The notes under the pieces were generated by a model. The model did no database searches and was not told the DNA's origin. It was given only the letters and a program-made list of their open reading frames with translations. The position numbers and the translations under genes were made by a program. A DNA stretch of 64,000 bases from Kalaharituber pfeilii. Taxonomy: Eukaryota; Ascomycota; Pezizomycetes; Pezizales; Pezizaceae. Below are positions 55,501 to 63,813 of the stretch, one piece after another; positions within the stretch are counted from its first letter, which is position 1, and each line of letters begins with the position of its first letter. The DNA is taken from positions 1-64,000 of the forward strand of contig WHUZ01000057.1 of NCBI GenBank assembly GCA_015179045.1. The letters run 5' to 3'.

Positions 55501-56893
55501 CCATGTTGATACAGTCAAATTGCTGCTCGACTCTGGAGCTAACACCGAGGCCACTAACCAGTACAACATGTGGACGGCACTGCACTTTGCTGCCAGAAAC
55601 GGCCATGTTAAAACAGTCAAAGCGCTGCTCGACTCAGGAGCTAACACCGAGACCACTGACAAGGGCAAGCAGACGGCACTGCACTTTGCTGCCCAACACG
55701 GCCATGTTGAAACAGTCAAAGCGCTGCTCGGCTCTGGAGCTAACACCGAGGCCACTAGCGGGTACCGAATGGAGAAGGCACTGCACATTGCTGCCAAAAA
55801 CAGCCATGTTGAAACAGTCAAAGCACTGCTCGACTCTGGAGCTAACATCGAGGCCACTACCGAGCACAAGGAGACGGCACTGCACCTTGCTGCCCAACAC
55901 GGCCATGTTGAAACAGCCAAAGCGCTGCTCGACTCTGGAGCTAACACCGAGGCCACTGACAAGGACAAGCAGACGGCACTGCACTTTGCTGCCCAAAACG
56001 GCCATGTTGAAACAGTCAAAGCGCTGCTCGGCTCTGGAGCTAACACCGAGGCCACTGACAAGGACAAGCAGACGGCACTGCACTTTGCTGCCCAACACGG
56101 CTATGTTGAAACAGTCAAAGCGCTGCTCAACTCTGGAGCTAACATCGAGGCCACTAACGAGCACAAGGAGACGGCACTGCACTTTGCTGCCCAACACAGC
56201 CTTGTTGAAATAGTCAAAGTGTTGGTTGACTCTGGAGCTAACACTGAGGCCACCAACGAGTACGAGCAGACGGCACTGCACTTTGCTGCCATAACCGGCC
56301 GTGTTGAAACAGTCAAAGCACTGCTCGACTCTGGAGCTAACATCGAGGCCACCAACGAGTACGAGCAGACGGCACTGCACTTTGCTGCCATAAACGGCCG
56401 TGTTGTAACAGTCAAAGCACTGCTCATCTCTGGAGCTAACATCAAGGCCACTGCGAACGGCAAGGAGACGGCACTGCACTTTGCTGCCCAAAACGGCCAT
56501 GTTGAAATAGTCAAAGTGTTGGTTGACTCTGGAGCTAACACTGAGGCCACCAACGAGTACGAGCAGACGGCACTGCACTTTGCTGCCATAAACGGCCGTG
56601 TTGAAACAGTCAAAGCACTGCTCGACTCTGGAGCTAACATCGAGGCCACCAACGAGTACGAGCAGACGGCACTGCACTTTGCTGCCATAAACGGCTGTGT
56701 TGAAACAGTCAAAGCACTGCTCGACTCTGGAGCTAACATCGAGGCCACTAACAAGCACAAGGAGACGGCACTGCACTTTGCTGCCCAACACGGCCATGTT
56801 GAAATAGTCGAAGTGTTGATTGACTCTGGAGCTAACAGTGAGACCGTTCCCAGACGGCTACGCAGGAAAACTAATTCATTAGCACTAAGCTAG
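52515..56893 (+). CDS. Helo-like N-terminal domain plus ankyrin repeat protein (7 exons, 1,280 aa)
   Basis: Exons 52515-52927, 53083-53392, 53463-53621, 53693-53868, 54001-54146, 54201-54308 and 54363-56893; introns are 54-155 bp, GT-AG, and every junction keeps the frame. Residues 1-137 (SFGFGIGDFLAVSKLAWSLY ... LRNKVQYRS) are a helical fungal N-terminal domain like those of STAND/NLR-type proteins, where it mediates oligomerisation or membrane action. The middle (about 138-640) is helical without a visible P-loop, so there is no evident NACHT or NB-ARC. From about residue 640 come one degenerate and 19 full 33-residue ankyrin repeats (TALHFAA.NGHVETVKALLDSGANIEAT). Ankyrin arrays bind protein partners; the whole suits a recognition/incompatibility-type receptor lacking an NTPase, which is inference. 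A segment at 54397-54540 may carry a compensated frame change. LINEs lie just upstream and directly after the stop. Confidence 0.78.
54965..56850 (+). repeat. Ankyrin coding repeats, unit 99-102 bp, 19 copies
   Basis: Nearly identical at DNA level: GGAGCTAACA.CGAGGCCACT and CACGGCCATGTTGAAACAGT-type blocks recur throughout. Differences cluster at a few codons: the residues after HFAA (EN, RN, QH, QN, IN), the residue after NG, and the last four or five residues before the next TALH. Units 13-15 and 16-18 form a three-unit higher-order repeat. Confidence 0.95.
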
Positions 56894-56895
56894 GA

Positions 56896-57052
56896 CGGTG
56901 GAACTGGTTCAGACTTACATTTCTACACCCTTTTTTTCTACCTTATGTTTCCTTTTCATTTTATTTCCCTTTATTTGTAACTAGACCTCGCCATACCCCA
57001 CAGGGCAGCATGCGAGTACTGATATTAGAAAAAAAGAAAAAAAAAAAAAAAA
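56896..57052 (+). mobile_element. LINE-A 3' UTR fragment inserted at the ankyrin stop codon (157 bp)
   Basis: Starts two bases after the gene's TAG. The 9-bp duplication AAGCTAGGA (56887-56895, 57053-57061) contains the stop codon itself. 3' UTR, diverged A hairpin and A-run follow. The insertion leaves the protein unchanged but replaces its 3' UTR. Confidence 0.85.
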
Positions 57053-57144
57053 AAGCTAGGAACGATATACAGGCTGAATCGAGAGGGACAGTAATGAACA
57101 ATGTTGTATAATGCAGACATGTGGTAATTTTCACATTGCTATGT

Positions 57145-57220
57145 ACCTCGCCATAGTCCATAGGGCGGCACGTGAGATACGATATTTTTTTTTTAGAAAA
57201 AAAAAAAAAAAAAAAAAATC
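57145..57220 (+). mobile_element. LINE-A tail (hairpin plus poly A)
   Basis: CTCGCCATAGTCC.. hairpin followed by a T/A-rich tail. The target duplication is not clear. Confidence 0.7.
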
Positions 57221-57337
57221 TTCATCTATTTTCCTTCGTCCCTGACAGAAATTCAAGTTGTCGTTGAAGATCTGTTTGATATCCTGTTGTCAACTGGCAT
57301 CCTTTTCCCTCTTAATAGGTAAACAAAGGATTTTCTT

Positions 57338-57339
<2 letters not shown>

Positions 57340-57378
<39 letters not shown>

Positions 57379-57660
57379 CAATACCAGTGATCGTGTGCCG
57401 CCCTATGGGCTATGGCGATTTTTAAGTACATATAAGGAGATTAAATAGTATGAAAAGAGTATGAAAATAAATAGTATCAGACGGGAAATAAGGAAATAAT
57501 GTCTCTCCGCATATCCCGAATAATGTGCTGCCCTTATTCCTCCATATGTCCCATCAGAGTCAGAAGTGGATCCCCATCTCCGCTCTCCGGAGGTCTGGTG
57601 ATTTCCTCCCTTCCCCCCGGCCAGACCGTTTCTTTCCAGACCCGGCATTCATCTAGTAGG
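57340..57660 (-). mobile_element. LINE-A 3' fragment
   Basis: Very long T-run (57340-57378), A hairpin, 3' UTR and the end of ORF2 (CRVWKE..WPGGRE, GDGDPLLTLMGHME) similar to the copy at 51643-52425. It abuts the left end of a hAT MITE. Confidence 0.8.
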
Positions 57661-57742
57661 TAGTGAGCGGCACGAGCTAGCTCGAGCCGAGCTGGAGGGT
57701 GAGCTCGAGCCAGCTCGTGAGTAAGTGAGCTCGGCTCGAGCT

Positions 57743-57805
57743 ATCGCCATAGCCCATAGGGCGGAGAGCGATTAATGATATAAAAAAAAACAAAAAAAAA
57801 ACAAA
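57743..57805 (+). mobile_element. LINE-A tail-only insertion in the MITE (63 bp)
   Basis: Begins ATCGCCATAGCCC and ends in an A-rich run. The 12-bp duplication TCGGCTCGAGCT lies at 57731-57742 and 57806-57817. The pre-insertion site is known from the other MITE copies. Confidence 0.95.
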
Positions 57806-57831
57806 TCGGCTCGAGCTAGCTCGAGCCTGGA

Positions 57832-59204
57832 CACACCAACAACCACCTCAGGACGAGCGTTTGGAAGCGACTCCGCAACCACAACGTCCCCCCCGCTGAA
57901 ACCTACATAGATCGAAAGCTCTCGGCGAGCCGAGTACTTTGATCTAATTTTTATTCTCAAATACCCGACAGAGCGAGTTTCCCCCGAGGGGAGAAATTCT
58001 GAGAATCCATCAGCTCACCACCTCCGTTGCCAACACATCGACGCGCCAAGACCGTTTGATTGACCAGTGAGAATGGCGCGGGCATGGGCTTCAGATTGGG
58101 CGATGATGCAGCGAAAGTTGAGGAACGCGGGCACGGGAGGCTTACATTCGGTGATCAGAGACTATTGGCATTACGAGAACCAGACGAACGTTCCACCGAG
58201 GGACGGGACGGTGATGTCTTTCGTGTTTCAAGATTACCAGGTCCGACTTTTACCACCTCCACCACCACCACCGCCGCCACAGACACTGGGGTTCAGCCCC
58301 ATCACGTCAGTGGAGACGCTTCCGGTGGAGCCACCGCCACCACCACCACCACCACCGCCCCACCGCCACCGCCACCACAACATCAGGAGAAGCCACCGCC
58401 ACCACCTTCACCACCATCGCCACCCGCCGACAGGAAGAAGCGCCAGCGGGAGGCACCACGTGACACCCCCGCCTCCGGGAGCCGGAAGAGGAAGGGGAAG
58501 ATGCCTGCGCCAAATCACCCCTACGAAGAGAAACGCCGACTCAGCGACGAGGAGGCGAAGAAGATCGCAGCGTCGGGCGCAACACAGCCAATTTCACCGC
58601 CGCCACCATCACCGAAGCCACAGGCGGCACCACCATCTCCACCACCACCCCCGAGGAGTGAGACAAAGGGGAAGAAGAAGAGGACACTTCCTCCTGCGGG
58701 GAATCGGGAGCCGACGCCGAAGCCAAAGGTCAGGATCGGCATCGTTGTACATGGGGTTGCGTTGAGGAGGGATTTGGGGAAGGTGCAACGATGGCTGGGA
58801 GAGGACAACAAGGACCTGAGGAAGATTGTTGGGGTTCGCTGGTTGAGAAGGAAGGACTTACTGGTTGGGGAAGGAAAGAAGACGAGTTCGGTGGTAGTTT
58901 TTCTGGAGGACCAGCAGGACGTCGACAGGGTCAGGCTCGGAGGAAGATGGTTGAGGGCGAGCCGGTATGAAGCCGATAGGGGACGGGGGTGAGGTAGACT
59001 GCTGGCCGCTTTCCCTCCCGCAAGACAAATGGAAACAGCGGGAAATACATGTATTTAGGACAGGGTTGAGGCTCGGGGTATTTAGGCGGGAAGCTTCGGT
59101 CGTGGATATTAACTTTCTCTTATTTATATAGCACAACATCGCCATAGCCCTTAGGGCGGCAAGCGATTAAATGATATAAAAAAAAAAAAAAAAAAAAAAA
59201 AAAA
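57832..59204 (+). mobile_element. ORF1-only retroposon, full length (copy 3, 1,373 bp)
   Basis: Exact 15-bp duplication TAGCTCGAGCCTGGA (57817-57831, 59205-59219), so both ends are defined. It contains a 5' leader of about 240 bp, one ORF1-like reading frame, a short 3' UTR, the A hairpin and poly(A). There is no endonuclease or reverse transcriptase, so it must be moved by another LINE. Confidence 0.93.
58073..58992 (+). CDS. ORF1-like protein of the ORF1-only retroposon
   Basis: The start ATG at 58073 (GAGAATGGCGCG) opens MARAWASDWAMMQRKLR and HSVIRDYWHYENQ, the N-terminal block shared with the copy at 21.6-22.6 kb. A long Pro/His-rich linker follows, in which the frame shifts once (between about 58255 and 58330). 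The C-terminal block is IVVHGVALRRDLGKVQRW, VRWLRRKD, KKTSSVVVFL and VRLGGRWLR..YEADRGRG, then a stop. The C-terminal part resembles the RRM-like region of Tad ORF1; the usual CCHC knuckles are absent in all three copies. It presumably binds its own RNA. Because of the frame change this copy may not make a full protein, unless the linker shift is a sequencing or slippage effect. Confidence 0.6.
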
Positions 59205-59478
59205 TAGCTCGAGCCTGGATTGATTATATATATAATATTGACAAATTAAACTAAACTAAGCTAAATTCTCATCTTTCTCACTACTATCAGCTAAATTGAG
59301 CATTTCGAAGTTGTTGGTAGGTCAGAATGAGCTGCAAGTCTCTAATTATTACTATATTAGGTATTTACAGTTTATGAAATCTTGCACTGGCTAAGCATTT
59401 TAGCGAGCTGGCAAGAAAAACACTAGCATGATCTTGGCTCGTTTGAGCTCGAGCTGGCTCGGCTCGTGCCGCTCACTA

Positions 59479-59714
59479 CACTCTACCAGTTGCTCCAACT
59501 CAGCTTTCTGCACTACAAAAGACGACTGAGCTACAAATTCTGAAACATTCTGAAGGAGCTTGTGAGGAGTTGAGATAAATTGATGTGATTGAGACTGTAC
59601 GGTAGTCTGATTGAGGGGGGAATGGTCTGTGGCGGGAGTGCTGCTTCCGGGGCTAGTGCTGGGGTAGCATCGTCGTCGGGTGGTAGTGCTACCTGGAGAC
59701 CAGTAGTCCGCCAA
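59479..59714 (-). pseudogene. Unrecognised open frame truncated by the MITE
   Basis: The minus strand encodes a Ser/Thr/Gln-rich segment (STTPATDHSPLNQTT-like composition) and a short helix (VVQKAELEQLVE) before running into the MITE. No ATG at the start of the frame and no family. Confidence 0.3.
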
Positions 59715-61236
59715 GAAATGTACGTCTGATACGCCGTGGCTTCCTACTCTCCCTCATCGCTTACTGTTCTTCTGCCTACTGTACCCCGCTAGCGATGCCA
59801 ACTTGACTGAAGCTACATGCCTCAATGCAGCAGCGAACCTTCTGAACAGTGGGACCCGCTACGATAGAACTACTCAATGGGCATCAATATTGAATTGCTG
59901 TCGAATCTCCCCCTTTGCTACACCCTGAGCAAAGTTGAAATAGAGGAGTCGATGTCTCGCAGGATGATTAGGTACCATCTGTCGATATAAAGATCCATCA
60001 GCTACAGTATTCGTGAAAGGAAATCGACAATGTGGGAAGAAGCGCGGGGGGGAAGGCCGGGGTCACAAGCAAAGACACAACCGGCAGATTGTGAAGAGTT
60101 TAATTAAATATTCACAGTCGTTCATTTCCTTTACCCCGTCGAGCCCCTTGGACAACTTTATGCAATACCCATGCTATCAAGATTGAGAAGAATTAAAACA
60201 ATCTGAAACACTTCAATGAAGTCCACATCTAGAGAGTGAGAGTGAGATCCTGTTTCCTCAGTTAATCGGTATCATCAAAAGAAAAAAAACAAAAGCAGAA
60301 AAATCGTCGGATACAATCAAGGTCCTACACAATTTTGCTAACCACATGAGCCAAACTAAAACCGGAAATATTAAACATTGATTTGTGCTTTGCCAAAGCT
60401 GTCAAAGTAATTCAGCTATGACAAACAACGAAGCCAGGTCATTATGGTGTCTGCAAGTTGCCTAATGATTTTGCTCGTCTCCCATCCAGTGGACATATTC
60501 ACATCGAAATTCAATCCGCCAGCGGATCATGAAAGTGATGCTGTTTAATTAAGGTCCTAGATTCGCCCTCCTTTCCGGCTAGTAATTGTACCAACACTCC
60601 CGCTCCAGTCACGAGCCGACCATGGCCGTATTCCACGTGCAATGAGGGCATTTTGCGCATGTTGAACACGTCCCGAACACCGGGTTTGCGTGACGAGTAG
60701 ATCAATAAGAATTTGTTTTGTTGTCCTGGTTCTCCCTGATGCATCACCGGACAGCCATCGGAGAACTTCCTCCCTGCTCACTCTCCCTCATTTTGCTTCA
60801 CACTCTCTCAATTTCCTCAGAAATCCTTCGAGGACTTGGCGGAAGTTCCATCATTCCCCCGGCTAGAAGGGCTTGTTGTCGTAATGGCTTCGTTGTTTGC
60901 CTTTGAGCCAACATTTAAGGTCCTGGGCGCCTAGGACTTGGTGGTGAGCAGTGACCCTGGACTCGGTGAATTGGGAAAGTATCCGGAAGGCGAGGGTGGT
61001 GCAAGGATTTGGTCCACGAGCCTTATGGTGGGAGTTGGAGAGAACAGAGTAGGCACGTCTAGAGCTTTGGGGATTCACAAATGGAAGAGCAATCCCACAC
61101 CTAACTGGAGTGATTGCTAGCGCAATTGTGGCTACATAGTAAGGTAGGTGACATTCCTTCGCAATAGGTGTAGAGAGCGATGCCTGCCGAAGAGGTGCAT
61201 GTGGGACCTATGTTCGTCTTATTGAACCGACGGGGA
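59715..61236. other. No confidently recognised gene
   Basis: Minus-strand frames at 60781-60557 (SREEVLRWLSGDASGRT) and 60747-60511 (LLIYSSRKPGVRDVFNMRK) may be exons of an unknown gene ending near 60511, but the splice pattern and family could not be established. A further short frame lies at 61078-60863. Confidence 0.3.
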
Positions 61237-61249
61237 AATCTTAGCACCA

Positions 61250-61302
61250 TTTTTTTTTTTTTTATATCATTACTCGCGTGCCGCCCTGGGGGCTATAGCG
61301 AG
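61250..61302 (-). mobile_element. LINE-A tail-only insertion (53 bp)
   Basis: The shortest copy: A hairpin (sense start CTCGCTATAGCC) and T-run only, with the exact 13-bp duplication AATCTTAGCACCA (61237-61249, 61303-61315). The sense 5' end coincides with the hairpin's first base. Confidence 0.95.
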
Positions 61303-61599
61303 AATCTTAGCACCAGTGCACGGAGGAATTATGGGCCAACGGCTTGGTTGATGGATTAACAGTGGCGTTGTTTAGAGATTTTTCCTGTAGAGTTGTCTAT
61401 GTCTATTTAAGCGGCTTGGTAGGAGAGAGAGAGGCAGAGAAGGCTTTAGCTGGTGGAGGTGATTTCATAACGGGGCAGGCCCACTGAGTGGTTCCAGCAG
61501 AGGAGGGAGCGGGCTTGGCAGCCGGAACGTGTCTACCTTCTCGTATGGTGCCGGAAGTTAAGAGCGGACATATTGTAACATTGCCAGCCCGTATAGTAA

Positions 61600-62017
61600 G
61601 CAGCACCATATGTGTCAATTTGCTGGTAAGAATTGTGAGCAATCACACTTTTCAGGTCGCTTACACGGTCGCAATCTACTGTGCACGTCGTTTACCAGCA
61701 AATGAGCGAGATTTCAGAGAGCAAAAGGGTAAGTTACAAGAAATGATTGAGGCACAGGGACATATTGTTTTATTTTACCCTCGATTTCATTGTGAAATGA
61801 ATTTTATAGAGCTATTTTGGGGTGCAGTAAAAAAATATACTCGTGAGAACTGTGAGTATTCTTTAGCAGGTTGACGAGAAACGATACCCAAGGCTCTTTT
61901 TTCTATTTCAGATATCTCTATTTGGCGTTATTATAATAAGTGCCTCCATATTATGCAGGCATATAAAGATGGCCATCAATATGGTACAGAGGCCTTCAAA
62001 AATCATGTATATTAGAG
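61600..62017 (+). pseudogene. DDE transposase, C-terminal part
   Basis: Reads CARRLPANERDFREQKGKLQ, MIEAQGHIVLFYPRFHCEMN, FIELFWGAVKKYTRENCEYS, a TGA at 61872, then RETIPKALFSISDISIWRYYN and YGTEAFKNHVY. The blocks FYP.FHCE.NFIE.FWG..K.Y.REN carry the third catalytic Glu and are typical of the same IS630-like fungal lineage as the fragment at 49.2-50.3 kb. The first two catalytic Asp residues are not present here. Confidence 0.7.
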
Positions 62018-62296
62018 CCACAGGTGGGTGCGAGAGGGCGAGCCCTTTGATGACTAATCCATTTTTTGTATGAGGCTTGGCATGTAACATCTGGTAGATT
62101 TCCTAACAAAGTAAAAAACTTTGAACCTTATCAGTTTTACAACGAATAAAGATTTCGCCATGAAAAAATCATAGAGTGATAGAACGTCTCAAATACTATC
62201 GACTTTTGATCTTTCTACCTTAATTCATGTCATGTTGTGGTTGTTGATAGGTTTTGCGTTGGGTTGGTTGTATCGCAATTTTCATGTCCGCTTTTA

Positions 62297-63360
62297 GTAC
62301 ACCTACTGCAGGCAGACATTGAGGTCATTGACCTCAAGTTGTGCAAGGAAGACACCCCAGCCAAATGGGAAAAGGCCATCAATGAGGCTAAGAGTGACTC
62401 GGTAGCTATTTTCACAGATGGCAGCCGCAGTGAGGAAGGCGGTGTTGGTGGCGGATGGTGCTGGAGGCAGGTGGTAGCAGGTGAGTCAGAAGGGTCCCGG
62501 TGCGTAGGGACAAAAGCAACTGTGTGGGACGGCGAGGTCTCAGGAATGAAGAGTGCCCTTGAAGCAGTTGATGGCAGTGAAAAAGTGCTACTACTCGCAG
62601 ACTCTCAGGCAGCTATCAGTGCAGTCCAGAAAGCAGGAAAAACTGGCAAGGCAAGGACTGCAGATCTAGCACGGGTGATAGAGCTGATTGCAGAGAGGCG
62701 GCAAGGGTTAAGGGAGGCGGATGCAGTGAAGCTGGCATGGGTCAAGGCCCACGTAGGGATAGAAGGCAATGAGAAGGCAGATGAGTTGGCCAAAGAGGGG
62801 CCAAGTGCATGAGGTACGATGGGCAGGCCACTGAGGGTGGGCTGCGTCAAGAGTTAGTTCGAAAAAGAAAAGAGGAGAGGGAGCGTGCAGGGTTTGGGAA
62901 GGGCAAATTCGTGAAGTGGGGCAGGAGTGCACTCACAGATTACACATGGCTGCGGACTGGAAAAGGCGGAGCTATGTGGAGGAGGATGGTCAGTGGCGAG
63001 GAGGTACAATGTACATGTGGTGAGGCATGGAGTGCTGAGCATGTGGTGTTCAGGTGCACCGAACTGGAGCGACCCCAGAGGAAGGACAAAGATGGGGCGC
63101 ATGTCACCTGGCAGTCCTGGGAGGACCTAGAGGAGAAAGGGTGGAAGCAAGAAGGTGTGGAGGGCGACCCGGTCGAGTACTGGTTTGCCTGCCTCGATCT
63201 GGGGTAGCTGGGGACCGGGGGACGGAGGGCACTGGGTGCTCAAGGGTGTATGTAGATTCCGTAGTTAGTTGTCTCAAACCTGGCCCGGGTATATGGGTCC
63301 CTGCCATAGGCTGGTAGCCTGTATACGGGGTTACGTGAATAAAAAAAAAAAAAAAAAAAA
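62297..63360 (+). mobile_element. LINE-B copy, 5'-truncated, with RNase H and zinc finger
   Basis: The 11-bp duplication GTCCGCTTTTA (62286-62296, 63361-63371) bounds it. RNase H is complete in motifs (FTDGSRSEEG, WDGEVSGMKSAL, LLADSQAAI, AHVGIEGNEKADELA). A one-base frameshift near 62811 separates it from the C-terminal part (62809-63207), which has the zinc finger CTCGEAWSAEHVVFRC. The B hairpin (TAGGCTGGTAGCCTGTA) and an A-run follow. This copy links the B terminus to a LINE ORF2. Confidence 0.92.
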
Positions 63361-63406
63361 GTCCGCTTTTAACTACTGGCACCAGACTCGTCTGGTTGGC
63401 ACGACC

Positions 63407-63440
<34 letters not shown>

Positions 63441-63472
63441 CATTTATCGCTTGCCGCCCTACGGGCTATGGC
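63407..63472 (-). mobile_element. LINE-A tail-only insertion (66 bp)
   Basis: A long T-run and an A hairpin lacking its first two or three bases (sense start GCCATAGCCCG), with the 10-bp duplication TGGCACGACC (63397-63406, 63473-63482). Confidence 0.9.
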
Positions 63473-63668
63473 TGGCACGACCCCAACCAGACTACTTAGT
63501 ATTCTCGTACATGTATTAAGCATGGCCGGTGCCAGTTTCAAGTTAGTGGCCCGACCAGAGCTGGCCCCGAACCTGTACACTACATAATGAGTACTATATG
63601 AACAAGTACTGTACATCAAGTATTTTTGTGCGATTGTGGTGTATGCGACATCACCCACTGATATATAT

Positions 63669-63719
63669 ATATATTTTCACGTAACCCCGATCGCAGCTAC
63701 TCGCCATGGCAGGGCAGAC
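63669..63719 (-). mobile_element. LINE-B tail insertion, poly(A) degenerate
   Basis: B terminus (sense GCCCTGCCATGGCGAG ... GGGGTTACGTG) with a TA-rich tail. A 7-bp CTGATAT lies on both sides at a small offset, so the duplication is tentative. Confidence 0.65.
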
Positions 63720-63813
63720 TGCTGATATTGACTGGTATGCCGTCTCTACTATGGAAGCACTGGACCTACATTTGCAGGCCTTCGACAAGAGAAACATAAC
63801 TTATGCTTAAGTC

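Larger units (their letters stand above)
57661..59478. mobile_element. hAT-type MITE, copy 3, split by two retroposons
   Basis: Left part 57661-57742 plus the short island 57806-57831, right part from 59205 to 59478, with the same ends and interior as the copy at 11391-11761. Removing the two insertions (57743-57805 and 57832-59204) with one copy of each duplication restores a normal MITE. The outer flanks (CTAGTAGG and CACTCTAC) do not match as an 8-bp duplication. Confidence 0.9.

Noticed and set aside
54926..56797. Long open frames on the minus strand opposite the ankyrin repeats (up to about 390 codons)
   Set aside because: They exist because a 99-bp repeat is a multiple of three, so any stop-free frame stays open. 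No start context, splice signals or family features.
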